Shown in pieces: positions 12,780 through 27,070 of a stretch of DNA of 64,000 nucleotides (position 1 is the first letter of the stretch; every line of letters starts with the position of its first letter). Origin of the DNA: Henricia sp. BOLD:AAB3569 (lineage: Eukaryota > Echinodermata > Asteroidea > Spinulosida > Echinasteridae); assembly GCA_037783545.1 (NCBI GenBank), contig JBBELK010000060.1, forward strand, positions 3,224,001 to 3,288,000, in the 5' to 3' direction. A model generated the notes under the pieces. The model was given only the letters and a program-made list of their open reading frames with translations. It had not been told where the DNA came from and did not search any database. A program made the position numbers and the translations under genes.

Positions 12780-13075
12780 TACGGCACATCTGTTTAACTT
12801 TCCAGAGTAAATCGCACGGACTTATAAGGTCAGTTTTAGATGTACTCGCTGTCAAGAAACGGTAGAATGAAGACAAAATTGTGGTCGGTTAGCTCAGTCG
12901 GTAGAGCGTCGTGCTGATAACGCGAAGGTCGTGGGTTCGAGCCCCATACTGACCAGCTACCACCTTTTTGGCCTTGGCACACAAAGTGAAGTGGCGTCCA
13001 GTAGGTTCCTCTCCAGTCGTCCTAAATCGTCCAACTTCAAAAAGCATGCAAGCTAGTTTGCCGGAACCCGGGATT

Positions 13076-13125
<50 letters not shown>

Positions 13126-13404
13126 TACGGCACATCTGTTTAACTTTCCAGAGTAAATCGCACGAACTTATAAGGTCAGTTTTAGATGTACTCGCTGTCA
13201 AGAAACGGTAGAATGAAGACAAAATTGTGGTCGGTTAGCTCAGTCGGTAGAGCGTCGTGCTGATAACGCGAAGGTCGTGGGTTCGAGCCCCATACTGACC
13301 AGCTACCACCTTTTTGGCCTTGGCACACAAAGTGAAGTGGCGTCCAGTAGGTTCCTCTCCAGTCGTCCTAAATCGTCCAACTTCAAAAAGCATGCAAGCT
13401 AGTT

Positions 13405-13432
13405 TGCCGGAACCCAACTGAGCTATTACGGC
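13405..13432 (-). pseudogene. tRNA-Phe with a 45-bp internal deletion
   Basis: The acceptor 3' strand joins directly to the D-arm region. The CCC shared by the two break points suggests slippage or microhomology repair. Only 28 nt remain. Confidence 0.88.
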
Positions 13433-13529
13433 ACATCTGTTTAACTTTCCAGAGTAAATCGCACGGACTTATAAGGTCAGTTTTAGATGTACTCGCTGTC
13501 AAGAAACGGTAGAATGAAGACAAAATTGT

Positions 13530-13602
13530 GGTCGGTTAGCTCAATCGGTAGAGCGTCTTGCTGATAACGCGAAGGTCGTGGGTTCGAGCCCCATACTGAC
13601 CA
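13530..13602 (+). tRNA. tRNA-Ile variant with an anticodon-stem mismatch
   Basis: G29 is T (opposite C41) and there is a G-to-A change in the D loop. It follows the unit with the deleted Phe gene at 13405. Confidence 0.8.
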
Positions 13603-13722
13603 GCTACCACCTTTTTGGTCTTGGCACACAAAGTGAAGTGGCGTCCAGTAGGTTCCTCTCCAGTCGTCCTAAATCCTCCAACTTCAAAAAGCATGCAAGC
13701 TAGTTTGCCGGAACCCGGGATT

Positions 13723-13772
<50 letters not shown>

Positions 13773-14068
13773 TACGGCACATCTGTTTAACTTTCCAGAG
13801 TAAATCGCACGAACTTATAAGGTCAGTTTTAGATGTACTCGCTGTCAAGAAACGGTAGAATGAAGACAAAATTGTGGTCGGTTAGCTCAGTCGGTAGAGC
13901 GTCGTGCTGATAACGCGAAGGTCGTGGGTTCGAGCCCCATACTGACCAGCTACCACCTTTTTGGTCTTGGCACGCAAAGTGAAGTGGCGTCCAGTAGGTT
14001 CCTCTCCAGTCGTCCTAAATCGTCCAACTTCAAAAAGCATGCAAGCTAGTTTGCCGGAACCCGGGATT

Positions 14069-14118
<50 letters not shown>

Positions 14119-14408
14119 TACGGCACATCTGTTTAACTTTCCAGAGTAAATCGCACGAACTTATAAGGTCAGTTTTAGATGTACTCGCTGTCAAGAAACG
14201 GTAGAATGAAATTGTGGTCGGTTAGCTCAGTCGGTAGAGCGTCGTGCTGATAACGCGAAGGTCGTGGGTTCGAGCCCCATACTGACCAGCTACCACCTTT
14301 TTGGTCTTGGCACACAAAGTGAAGTGACGTCCAGTAGGTTCCTCTCCAGTCGTCCTAAATCCTCCAACTTCAAAAAGCATGCAAGCTAGTTTGCCGGAAC
14401 CCGGGATT

Positions 14409-14458
<50 letters not shown>

Positions 14459-14755
14459 TACGGCACATCTGTTTAACTTTCCAGAGTAAATCGCACGAAC
14501 TTATAAGGTCAGTTTTAGATGTACTCGCTGTCAAGAAACGGTAGAATGAAGACAAAATTGTGGTCGGTTAGCTCAGTCGGTAGAGCGTCGTGCTGATAAC
14601 GCGAAGGTCGTGGGTTCGAGCCCCATACTGACCAGCTACCACCTTTTTTGGTCTTGGCACACAAAGTGAAGTGGCGTCCAGTAGGTTCCTCTCCAGTCGT
14701 CCTAAATCGTCCAACTTCAAAAAGCATGCAAGCTAGTTTGCCGGAACCCGGGATT

Positions 14756-14805
<50 letters not shown>

Positions 14806-15101
14806 TACGGCACATCTGTTTAACTTTCCAGAGTAAATCGCACGAACTTATAAGGTCAGTTTTAGATGTACTCGCTGTCAAGAAACGGTAGAATGAAGAC
14901 AAAATTGTGGTCGGTTAGCTCAGTCGGTAGAGCGTCGTGCTGATAACGCGAAGGTCGTGGGTTCGAGCCCCATACTGACCAGCTACCACCTTTTTGGCCT
15001 TGGCACACAAAGTGAAGTGGCGTCCAGTAGGTTCCTCTCCAGTCGTCCTAAATCGTCCAACTTCAAAAAGCATGCAAGCTAGTTTGCCGGAACCCGGGAT
15101 T

Positions 15102-15151
<50 letters not shown>

Positions 15152-15447
15152 TACGGCACATCTGTTTAACTTTCCAGAGTAAATCGCACGGACTTATAAG
15201 GTCAGTTTTAGATGTACTCGCTGTCAAGAAACGGTAGAATGAAGACAAAATTGTGGTCGGTTAGCTCAGTCGGTAGAGCGTCGTGCTGATAACGCGAAGG
15301 TCGTGGGTTCGAGCCCCATACTGACCAGCTACCACCTTTTTGGTCTTGGCACACAAAGTGAAGTGGCGTCCAGTAGGTTCCTCTCCAGTCGTCCTAAATC
15401 GTCTAACTTCAAAAAGCATGCAAGCTAGTTTGCCGGAACCCGGGATT

Positions 15448-15497
<50 letters not shown>

Positions 15498-15793
15498 TAC
15501 GGCACATCTGTTTAACTTTCCAGAGTAAATCGCACGGACTTATAAGGTCAGTTTTAGATGTACTCGCTGTCAAGAAACGGTAGAATGACGACAAAATTGT
15601 GGTCGGTTAGCTCAGTCGGTAGAGCGTCGTGCTGATAACGCGAAGGTCGTGGGTTCGAGCCCCATACTGACCAGCTACCACCTTTTTGGCCTTGGCACAC
15701 AAAGTGAAGTGGCGTCCAGTAGGTTCCTCTCCAGTCGTCCTAAATCGTCCAACTTCAAAAAGCATGCAAGCTAGTTTGCCGGAACCCGGGATT

Positions 15794-15843
<50 letters not shown>

Positions 15844-16304
15844 TACGGCACATCTGTTTAACTTTCCAGAGTAAATCGCACGGACTTATAAATTGTGGTC
15901 GGTTAGCTCAGTCGGTAGAGCGTCGTGCTGATAACGCGAAGGTCGTGGGTTCGAGCCCCATACTGACCAGCTACCACCTTTTTGGTCTTGGCACACAAAC
16001 TGAGCTATTACGGCACATCTGTTTAACTTTCCAGAGTAAATCGCACGGACTTATAAGGTCAGTTTTAGATGTACTCGCTGTCAAGAAACGGTAGAATGAA
16101 GACAAAATTGTGGTCGGTTAGCTCAGTCGGTAGAGCGTCGTGCTGATAACGCGAAGGTCGTGGGTTCGAGCCCCATACTGACCAGCTACCACCTTTTAGG
16201 TCTTGGCACACAAAGTGAAGTGGCGTCCAGTAGGTTCCTCTCCAGTCGTCCTAAATCCTCCAACTTCAAAAAGCATCCAAGCTAGTTTGCCGGAACCCGG
16301 GATT

Positions 16305-16354
<50 letters not shown>

Positions 16355-16457
16355 TACGGCACATCTGTTTAACTTTCCAGAGTAAATCGCACGGACTTAT
16401 AAGGTCAGTTTTAGATGTACTCGCTGTCAAGAAACGGTAGAATGAAGACAAAATTGT

Positions 16458-16530
16458 GGTCGGTTAGCTCAGTCGGTAGAGCGTCGTGCTGATAACGCGA
16501 AGGTCGTGGGTTCAAGCCCCATACTGACCA
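16458..16530 (+). tRNA. tRNA-Ile variant, T loop TTCAAGC
   Basis: G57 is A, a purine change usually tolerated at this position and in the B box. The same form is at 17150, 22676, 23368, 24752 and 25444. In each case it alternates with a copy that has G57 and a T4 terminator, so it marks one half of the 692-bp dimers. Confidence 0.85.
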
Positions 16531-16633
16531 GCTACCACCTTTTTGGTCTTGGCACACAAAGTGAAGTGGCGTCCAGTAGGTTCCTCTCCAGTCGTCCTAA
16601 ATCCTCCAACTTCAAAAAGCATCCAAGCTAGTT

Positions 16634-16650
16634 TGCCGGAACCCGGGATT

Positions 16651-16700
<50 letters not shown>

Positions 16701-16706
16701 TACGGG
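16634..16706 (-). tRNA. tRNA-Phe variant, G1 to C
   Basis: The first acceptor pair becomes C1-C72. With U5-C68 also present, 5' processing and charging are doubtful. Confidence 0.8.
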
Positions 16707-16996
16707 ACATCTGTTTAACTTTCCAGAGTAAATCGCACGGACTTATAAGGTCAGTTTTAGATGTACTCGCTGTCAAGAAACGGTAGAATGAAGACAAAAT
16801 TGTGGTCGGTTAGCTCAGTCGGTAGAGCGTCGTGCTGATAACGCGAAGGTCGTGGGTTCGAGCCCCATACTGACCAGCTACCACCTTTTAGGTCTTGGCA
16901 CACAAAGTGAAGTGGCGTCCAGTAGGTTCCTCTCCAGTCGTCCTAAATCCTCCAACTTCAAAAAGCATCCAAGCTAGTTTGCCGGAACCCGGGATT

Positions 16997-17046
<50 letters not shown>

Positions 17047-17342
17047 TACGGCACATCTGTTTAACTTTCCAGAGTAAATCGCACGGACTTATAAGGTCAG
17101 TTTTAGATGTACTCGCTGTCAAGAAACGGTAGAATGAAGACAAAATTGTGGTCGGTTAGCTCAGTCGGTAGAGCGTCGTGCTGATAACGCGAAGGTCGTG
17201 GGTTCAAGCCCCATACTGACCAGCTACCACCTTTTTGGTCTTGGCACACAAAGTGAAGTGGCGTCCAGTAGGTTCCTCTCCAGTCGTCCTAAATCCTCCA
17301 ACTTCAAAAAGCATCCAAGCTAGTTTGCCGGAACCCGGGATT

Positions 17343-17392
<50 letters not shown>

Positions 17393-17688
17393 TACGGCAC
17401 ATCTGTTTAACTTTCCAGAGTAAATCGCACGGACTTATAAGGTCAGTTTTAGATGTACTCGCTGTCAAGAAACGGTAGAATGAAGACAAAATTGTGGTCG
17501 GTTAGCTCAGTCGGTAGAGCGTCGTGCTGATAACGCGAAGGTCGTGGGTTCGAGCCCCATACTGACCAGCTACCACCTTTTTGGTCTTGGCACACAAAGT
17601 GAAGTGGCGTCCAGTAGGTTCCTCTCCAGTCGTCCTAAATCCTCCAACTTCAAAAAGCATGCAAGCAAGTTTGCTGGAACCCGGGATT

Positions 17689-17738
<50 letters not shown>

Positions 17739-18034
17739 TACGGCACATCTGTTTAACTTTCCAGAGTAAATCGCACGAACTTATAAGGTCAGTTTTAGAT
17801 GTACTCGCTGTCAAGAAACGGTAGAATGAAGACAAAATTGTGGTCGGTTAGCTCAGTCGGTAGAGCGTCGTGCTGATAACGCGAAGGTCGTGGGTTCGAG
17901 CCCCATACTGACCAGCTACCACCTTTTTGGCTTTGGCACACAAAGTGAAGTGGCGTCCAGTAGGTTCCTCTCCAGTCGTCCTAAATCGTCCAACTTCAAA
18001 AAGCATGCAAGCTAGTTTGCCGGAACCCGGGATT

Positions 18035-18084
<50 letters not shown>

Positions 18085-18363
18085 TACGGCACATCTGTTT
18101 AACTTTCCAGAGTAAATCGCACGGACTTATAAGGTCAGTTTTAGATGTACTCGCTGTCAAGAAACGGTAGAATGAAGACAAAATTGTGGTCGGTTAGCTC
18201 AGTCGGTAGAGCGTCGTGCTGATAACGCGAAGGTCGTGGGTTCGAGCCCCATACTGACCAGCTACCACCTTTTTGGTCTTGGCACACAAAGTGAAGTGGC
18301 GTCCAGTAGGTTCCTCTCCAGTCGTCCTAAATCCTCCAACTTCAAAAAGCATGCAAGCTAGTT

Positions 18364-18436
18364 TGCCGGAACCCGGGATTGAACCAGGGACCTTCAGATC
18401 TTTAGTCTGACGCTCTCCCAACTGAGCTATTACGGC
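18364..18436 (-). tRNA. tRNA-Phe variant with anticodon AAA (second copy)
   Basis: The loop CTAAAGA is the same as at 12367. The neighbouring units at 18188 and 12191 match as well, which indicates block duplication and not independent mutation. Confidence 0.88.
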
Positions 18437-18726
18437 ACATCTGTTTAACTTTCCAGAGTAAATCGCACGAACTTATAAGGTCAGTTTTAGATGTACTCGC
18501 TGTCAAGAAACGGTAGAATGAAGACAAAATTGTGGTCGGTTAGCTCAGTCGGTAGAGCGTCGTGCTGATAACGCGAAGGTCGTGGGTTCGAGCCCCATAC
18601 TGACCAGCTACCACCTTTTTGGCCTTGGCACACAAAGTGAAGTGGCGTCCAGTAGGTTCCTCTCCAGTCGTCCTAAATCGTCCAACTTCAAAAAGCATGC
18701 AAGCTAGTTTGCCGGAACCCGGGATT

Positions 18727-18776
<50 letters not shown>

Positions 18777-18879
18777 TACGGCACATCTGTTTAACTTTCC
18801 AGAGTAAATCGCACGGACTTATAAGGTCAGTTTTAGATGTACTCGCTGTCAAGAAACGGTAGAATGAAGACAAAATTGT

Positions 18880-18952
18880 GGTCGGTTAGCTCAGTCCGTA
18901 GAGCGTCGTGCTGATAACGCGAAGGTCGTGGGTTCGAGCCCCATACTGACCA
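18880..18952 (+). tRNA. tRNA-Ile variant, D-loop GG to CG
   Basis: The D loop AGTCGGTA reads AGTCCGTA, replacing the conserved G18 that contacts the T loop. The same form is at 26828. Tertiary folding is probably weakened. Confidence 0.8.
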
Positions 18953-19072
18953 GCTACCACCTTTTTGGTCTTGGCACACAAAGTGAAGTGGCGTCCAGTA
19001 GGTTCCTCTCCAGTCGTCCTAAATCGTCCAACTTCAAAAAGCATGCAAGCTAGTTTGCCGGAACCCGGGATT

Positions 19073-19122
<50 letters not shown>

Positions 19123-19225
19123 TACGGCACATCTGTTTAACTTTCCAGAGTAAATCGCACGGACTTATAAGGTCAGTTTTAGATGTACTCGCTGTCAAGA
19201 AACGGTAGAATGAAGACAAAATTGT

Positions 19226-19298
19226 GGTCGGTTAGCTCAGTCGGTAGAGCGTCGTGCTGATAACGCGAAGGTCGTGGGTTCCAGCCCCATACTGACCA
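19226..19298 (+). tRNA. tRNA-Ile variant, T loop TTCCAGC
   Basis: G57 is C, which removes the conserved purine of the T loop and weakens the B box. The same form is at 20253, 27174 and 28547. Confidence 0.8.
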
Positions 19299-19418
19299 GC
19301 TACCACCTTTTTGGTCTTGGCACACAAAGTGAAGTGGCGTCCAGTAGGTTCCTCTCCAGTCGTCCTAAATCCTCCAACTTCAAAAAGCATGCAAGCTAGT
19401 TTGCCGGAACCCGGGATT

Positions 19419-19468
<50 letters not shown>

Positions 19469-19747
19469 TACGGCACATCTGTTTAACTTTCCAGAGTAAA
19501 TCGCACGGATTTATAAGGTCAGTTTTAGATGTACTCGCTGTCAAGAAACGGTAGAATGAAGACAAAATTGTGGTCGGTTAGCTCAGTCGGTAGAGCGTCG
19601 TGCTGATAACGCGAAGGTCGTGGGTTCGAGCCCCATACTGACCAGCTACCACCTTTTTGGCCTTGGCACACAAAGTGAAGTGGCGTCCAGTAGGTTCCTC
19701 TCCAGTCGTCCTAAATCGTCCAACTTCAAAAAGCATGCAAGCTAGTT

Positions 19748-19764
19748 TGCCGGAACCCGGGATT

Positions 19765-19809
<45 letters not shown>

Positions 19810-19820
19810 ACTATTACGGC
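19748..19820 (-). tRNA. tRNA-Phe variant, D stem GTTC
   Basis: C11 is T, leaving a U-G wobble with G24. Shared with 27696. This is milder than the other D-stem variant at 8210. Confidence 0.8.
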
Positions 19821-20093
19821 ACATCTGTTTAACTTTCCAGAGTAAATCGCACGGATTTATAAGGTCAGTTTTAGATGTACTCGCTGTCAAGAAACGGTAG
19901 AATGAAGACAAAATTGTGGTCGGTTAGCTCAGTCGGTAGAGCGTCGTGCTGATAACGCGAAGGTCGTGGGTTCGAGCCCCATACTGACCAGCTACCACCT
20001 TTTTGGCCTTGGCACACAAAGTGAAGTGGCGTCCAGTAGGTTCCTCTCCAGTCGTCCTAAATCGTCCAACTTCAAAAAGCATGCAAGCTAGTT

Positions 20094-20110
20094 TGCCGGA
20101 ACCCGGGATT

Positions 20111-20141
<31 letters not shown>

Positions 20142-20155
20142 TGAGCTATTACGGC
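20094..20155 (-). pseudogene. tRNA-Phe with an 11-bp deletion
   Basis: The 3' half of the D arm is lost. CTGA occurs on both sides of the deleted stretch, which fits replication slippage. An identical broken copy is at 28388-28449, 8,294 bp away. Confidence 0.88.
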
Positions 20156-20445
20156 ACATCTGTTTAACTTTCCAGAGTAAATCGCACGGACTTATAAGGT
20201 TAGTTTTAGATGTACTCGCTGTCAAGAAACGGTAGAATGAAGACAAAATTGTGGTCGGTTAGCTCAGTCGGTAGAGCGTCGTGCTGATAACGCGAAGGTC
20301 GTGGGTTCCAGCCCCATACTGACCAGCTACCACCTTTTTGGCCTTGGCACACAAAGTGAAGTGGCGTCCAGTAGGTTCCTCTCCAGTCGTCCTAAATCGT
20401 CCAACTTCAAAAAGCATGCAAGCTAGTTTGCCGGAACCCGGGATT

Positions 20446-20495
<50 letters not shown>

Positions 20496-20791
20496 TACGG
20501 CACATCTGTTTAACTTTCCAGAGTAAATCGCACGGACTTATAAGGTTAGTTTTAGATGTACTCGCTGTCAAGAAACGGTAGAATGAAGACAAAATTGTGG
20601 TCGGTTAGCTCAGTCGGTAGAGCGTCGTGCTGATAACGCGAAGGTCGTGGGTTCGAGCCCCATACTGACCAGCTACCACCTTTTTGGTCTTGGCACACAA
20701 AGTGAAGTGGCGTCCAGTAGGTTCCTCTCCAGTCGTCCTAAATCGTCCAACTTCAAAAAGCATGCAAGCTAGTTTGCCGGAACCCGGGATT

Positions 20792-20841
<50 letters not shown>

Positions 20842-21137
20842 TACGGCACATCTGTTTAACTTTCCAGAGTAAATCGCACGAACTTATAAGGTCAGTTTTA
20901 GATGTACTCGCTGTCAAGAAACGGTAGAATGAAGACAAAATTGTGGTCGGTTAGCTCAGTCGGTAGAGCGTCGTGCTGATAACGCGAAGGTCGTGGGTTC
21001 GAGCCCCATACTGACCAGCTACCACCTTTTTGGCCTTGGCACACAAAGTGAAGTGGCGTCCAGTAGGTTCCTCTCCAGTCGTCCTAAATCGTCCAACTTC
21101 AAAAAGCATGCAAGCTAGTTTGCCGGAACCCGGGATT

Positions 21138-21187
<50 letters not shown>

Positions 21188-21466
21188 TACGGCACATCTG
21201 TTTAACTTTCCAGAGTAAATCGCACGGACTTATAAGGTCAGTTTTAGATGTACTCGCTGTCAAGAAACGGTAGAATGAAGACAAAATTGTGGTCGGTTAG
21301 CTCAGTCGGTAGAGCGTCGTGCTGATAACGCGAAGGTCGTGGGTTCGAGCCCCATACTGACCAGCTACCACCTTTTTGGCCTTGGCACACAAAGTGAAGT
21401 GGCGTCCAGTAGGTTCCTCTCCAGTCGTCCTAAATCGTCCAACTTCAAAAAGCATGCAAGCTAGTT

Positions 21467-21539
21467 TGCCGGAACCCGGGATTGAACCAGGGACCTTCAG
21501 ATCTTCAGTCAGACGCTCTCCCAACTGAGCTATTACGGC
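21467..21539 (-). tRNA. tRNA-Phe variant with an anticodon-stem mismatch
   Basis: A29 is T, giving T29-T41. Shared with 22160, 24236, 30107 and 32535, a useful marker for tracing block copies. Confidence 0.83.
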
Positions 21540-21830
21540 ACATCTGTTTAACTTTCCAGAGTAAATCGCACGGACTTATAAGGTCAGTTTTAGATGTACT
21601 CGCTGTCAAGAAACGGTAGAATGAAGACAAAATTGTGGTCGGTTAGCTCAGTCGGTAGAGCGTCGTGCTGATAACGCGAAGGTCGTGGGTTCGAGCCCCA
21701 TACTGACCAGCTACCACCTTTTTGGTCTTGGCACACAAAGTGAAGTGGCGTCCAGTAGGTTCCCTCTCCAGTCGTCCTAAATCGTCCAACTTCAAAAAGC
21801 ATGCAAGCTAGTTTGCCGGAACCCGGGATT

Positions 21831-21880
<50 letters not shown>

Positions 21881-22522
21881 TACGGCACATCTGTTTAACT
21901 TTCCAGAGTAAATCGCACGAACTTATAAGGTCAGTTTTAGATGTACTCGCTGTCAAGAAACGGTAGAATGAAGACAAAATTGTGGTCGGTTAGCTCAGTC
22001 GGTAGAGCGTCGTGCTGATAACGCGAAGGTCGTGGGTTCGAGCCCCATACTGACCAGCTACCACCTTTTTGGCCTTGGCACACAAAGTGAAGTGGCGTCC
22101 AGTAGGTTCCTCTCCAGTCGTCCTAAATCGTCCAACTTCAAAAAGCATGCAAGCTAGTTTGCCGGAACCCGGGATTGAACCAGGGACCTTCAGATCTTCA
22201 GTCAGACGCTCTCCCAACTGAGCTATTACGGCACATCTGTTTAACTTTCCAGAGTAAATCGCACGGACTTATAAGGTCAGTTTTAGATGTACTCGCTGTC
22301 AAGAAACGGTAGAATGAAGACAAAATTGTGGTCGGTTAGCTCAGTCGGTAGAGCGTCGTGCTGATAACGCGAAGGTCGTGGGTTCGAGCCCCATACTGAC
22401 CAGCTACCACCTTTTAGGTCTTGGCACACAAAGTGAAGTGGCGTCCAGTAGGTTCCTCTCCAGTCGTCCTAAATCCTCCAACTTCAAAAAGCATCCAAGC
22501 TAGTTTGCCGGAACCCGGGATT

Positions 22523-22572
<50 letters not shown>

Positions 22573-22868
22573 TACGGCACATCTGTTTAACTTTCCAGAG
22601 TAAATCGCACGGACTTATAAGGTCAGTTTTAGATGTACTCGCTGTCAAGAAACGGTAGAATGAAGACAAAATTGTGGTCGGTTAGCTCAGTCGGTAGAGC
22701 GTCGTGCTGATAACGCGAAGGTCGTGGGTTCAAGCCCCATACTGACCAGCTACCACCTTTTTGGTCTTGGCACACAAAGTGAAGTGGCGTCCAGTAGGTT
22801 CCTCTCCAGTCGTCCTAAATCCTCCAACTTCAAAAAGCATCCAAGCTAGTTTGCCGGAACCCGGGATT

Positions 22869-22918
<50 letters not shown>

Positions 22919-23214
22919 TACGGCACATCTGTTTAACTTTCCAGAGTAAATCGCACGGACTTATAAGGTCAGTTTTAGATGTACTCGCTGTCAAGAAACG
23001 GTAGAATGAAGACAAAATTGTGGTCGGTTAGCTCAGTCGGTAGAGCGTCGTGCTGATAACGCGAAGGTCGTGGGTTCGAGCCCCATACTGACCAGCTACC
23101 ACCTTTTAGGTCTTGGCACACAAAGTGAAGTGGCGTCCAGTAGGTTCCTCTCCAGTCGTCCTAAATCCTCCAACTTCAAAAAGCATCCAAGCTAGTTTGC
23201 CGGAACCCGGGATT

Positions 23215-23264
<50 letters not shown>

Positions 23265-23560
23265 TACGGCACATCTGTTTAACTTTCCAGAGTAAATCGC
23301 ACGGACTTATAAGGTCAGTTTTAGATGTACTCGCTGTCAAGAAACGGTAGAATGAAGACAAAATTGTGGTCGGTTAGCTCAGTCGGTAGAGCGTCGTGCT
23401 GATAACGCGAAGGTCGTGGGTTCAAGCCCCATACTGACCAGCTACCACCTTTTTGGTCTTGGCACACAAAGTGAAGTGGCGTCCAGTAGGTTCCTCTCCA
23501 GTCGTCCTAAATCCTCCAACTTCAAAAAGCATCCAAGCTAGTTTGCCGGAACCCGGGATT

Positions 23561-23610
<50 letters not shown>

Positions 23611-23906
23611 TACGGCACATCTGTTTAACTTTCCAGAGTAAATCGCACGAACTTATAAGGTCAGTTTTAGATGTACTCGCTGTCAAGAAACGGTAGAATG
23701 AAGACAAAATTGTGGTCGGTTAGCTCAGTCGGTAGAGCGTCGTGCTGATAACGCGAAGGTCGTGGGTTCGAGCCCCATACTGACCAGCTACCACCTTTTT
23801 GGCCTTGGCACACAAAGTGAAGTGGCGTCCAGTAGGTTCCTCTCCAGTCGTCCTAAATCGTCCAACTTCAAAAAGCATGCAAGCTAGTTTGCCGGAACCC
23901 GGGATT

Positions 23907-23956
<50 letters not shown>

Positions 23957-24598
23957 TACGGCACATCTGTTTAACTTTCCAGAGTAAATCGCACGGACTT
24001 ATAAGGTCAGTTTTAGATGTACTCGCTGTCAAGAAACGGTAGAATGAAGACAAAATTGTGGTCGGTTAGCTCAGTCGGTAGAGCGTCGTGCTGATAACGC
24101 GAAGGTCGTGGGTTCGAGCCCCATACTGACCAGCTACCACCTTTTTGGCCTTGGCACACAAAGTGAAGTGGCGTCCAGTAGGTTCCTCTCCAGTCGTCCT
24201 AAATCGTCCAACTTCAAAAAGCATGCAAGCTAGTTTGCCGGAACCCGGGATTGAACCAGGGACCTTCAGATCTTCAGTCAGACGCTCTCCCAACTGAGCT
24301 ATTACGGCACATCTGTTTAACTTTCCAGAGTAAATCGCACGGACTTATAAGGTCAGTTTTAGATGTACTCGCTGTCAAGAAACGGTAGAATGAAGACAAA
24401 ATTGTGGTCGGTTAGCTCAGTCGGTAGAGCGTCGTGCTGATAACGCGAAGGTCGTGGGTTCGAGCCCCATACTGACCAGCTACCACCTTTTAGGTCTTGG
24501 CACACAAAGTGAAGTGGCGTCCAGTAGGTTCCTCTCCAGTCGTCCTAAATCCTCCAACTTCAAAAAGCATCCAAGCTAGTTTGCCGGAACCCGGGATT

Positions 24599-24648
<50 letters not shown>

Positions 24649-24944
24649 TACGGCACATCTGTTTAACTTTCCAGAGTAAATCGCACGGACTTATAAGGTC
24701 AGTTTTAGATGTACTCGCTGTCAAGAAACGGTAGAATGAAGACAAAATTGTGGTCGGTTAGCTCAGTCGGTAGAGCGTCGTGCTGATAACGCGAAGGTCG
24801 TGGGTTCAAGCCCCATACTGACCAGCTACCACCTTTTTGGTCTTGGCACACAAAGTGAAGTGGCGTCCAGTAGGTTCCTCTCCAGTCGTCCTAAATCCTC
24901 CAACTTCAAAAAGCATCCAAGCTAGTTTGCCGGAACCCGGGATT

Positions 24945-24994
<50 letters not shown>

Positions 24995-25290
24995 TACGGC
25001 ACATCTGTTTAACTTTCCAGAGTAAATCGCACGGACTTATAAGGTCAGTTTTAGATGTACTCGCTGTCAAGAAACGGTAGAATGAAGACAAAATTGTGGT
25101 CGGTTAGCTCAGTCGGTAGAGCGTCGTGCTGATAACGCGAAGGTCGTGGGTTCGAGCCCCATACTGACCAGCTACCACCTTTTAGGTCTTGGCACACAAA
25201 GTGAAGTGGCGTCCAGTAGGTTCCTCTCCAGTCGTCCTAAATCCTCCAACTTCAAAAAGCATCCAAGCTAGTTTGCCGGAACCCGGGATT

Positions 25291-25340
<50 letters not shown>

Positions 25341-25636
25341 TACGGCACATCTGTTTAATTTTCCAGAGTAAATCGCACGGACTTATAAGGTCAGTTTTAG
25401 ATGTACTCGCTGTCAAGAAACGGTAGAATGAAGACAAAATTGTGGTCGGTTAGCTCAGTCGGTAGAGCGTCGTGCTGATAACGCGAAGGTCGTGGGTTCA
25501 AGCCCCATACTGACCAGCTACCACCTTTTTGGTCTTGGCACACAAAGTGAAGTGGCGTCCAGTAGGTTCCTCTCCAGTCGTCCTAAATCCTCCAACTTCA
25601 AAAAGCATCCAAGCTAGTTTGCCGGAACCCGGGATT

Positions 25637-25686
<50 letters not shown>

Positions 25687-25982
25687 TACGGCACATCTGT
25701 TTAACTTTCCAGAGTAAATCGCACGGACTTATAAGGTCAGTTTTAGATGTACTCGCTGTCAAGAAACGGTAGAATGAAGACAAAATTGTGGTCGGTTAGC
25801 TCAGTCGGTAGAGCGTCGTGCTGATAACGCGAAGGTCGTGGGTTCGAGCCCCATACTGACCAGCTACCACCTTTTTGGTCTTGGCACACAAAGTGAAGTG
25901 GCGTCCAGTAGGTTCCTCTCCAGTCGTCCTAAATCCTCCAACTTCAAAAAGCATGCAAGCAAGTTTGCTGGAACCCGGGATT

Positions 25983-26032
<50 letters not shown>

Positions 26033-26328
26033 TACGGCACATCTGTTTAACTTTCCAGAGTAAATCGCACGAACTTATAAGGTCAGTTTTAGATGTACTC
26101 GCTGTCAAGAAACGGTAGAATGAAGACAAAATTGTGGTCGGTTAGCTCAGTCGGTAGAGCGTCGTGCTGATAACGCGAAGGTCGTGGGTTCGAGCCCCAT
26201 ACTGACCAGCTACCACCTTTTTGGCTTTGGCACACAAAGTGAAGTGGCGTCCAGTAGGTTCCTCTCCAGTCGTCCTAAATCGTCCAACTTCAAAAAGCAT
26301 GCAAGCTAGTTTGCCGGAACCCGGGATT

Positions 26329-26378
<50 letters not shown>

Positions 26379-26674
26379 TACGGCACATCTGTTTAACTTT
26401 CCAGAGTAAATCGCACGAACTTATAAGGTCAGTTTTAGATGTACTCGCTGTCAAGAAACGGTAGAATGAAGACAAAATTGTGGTCGGTTAGCTCAGTCGG
26501 TAGAGCGTCGTGCTGATAACGCGAAGGTCGTGGGTTCGAGCCCCATACTGACCAGCTACCACCTTTTTGGCCTTGGCACACAAAGTGAAGTGGCGTCCAG
26601 TAGGTTCCTCTCCAGTCGTCCTAAATCGTCCAACTTCAAAAAGCATGCAAGCTAGTTTGCCGGAACCCGGGATT

Positions 26675-26724
<50 letters not shown>

Positions 26725-27020
26725 TACGGCACATCTGTTTAACTTTCCAGAGTAAATCGCACGGACTTATAAGGTCAGTTTTAGATGTACTCGCTGTCAA
26801 GAAACGGTAGAATGAAGACAAAATTGTGGTCGGTTAGCTCAGTCCGTAGAGCGTCGTGCTGATAACGCGAAGGTCGTGGGTTCGAGCCCCATACTGACCA
26901 GCTACCACCTTTTTGGTCTTGGCACACAAAGTGAAGTGGCGTCCAGTAGGTTCCTCTCCAGTCGTCCTAAATCGTCCAACTTCAAAAAGCATGCAAGCTA
27001 GTTTGCCGGAACCCGGGATT

Positions 27021-27070
<50 letters not shown>

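Larger units (their letters stand above)
16094..17480. repeat. 692-bp dimer repeats within the array
   Basis: Units alternate between one type (T4 terminator, Ile T loop TTCGAGC) and another (T5 terminator, TTCAAGC), with a period of 692 bp. The same alternation occurs at about 22,310-23,700 and 24,390-25,780. Those two blocks, with their flanking units, are copies offset by 2,076 bp (six units). Confidence 0.85.
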
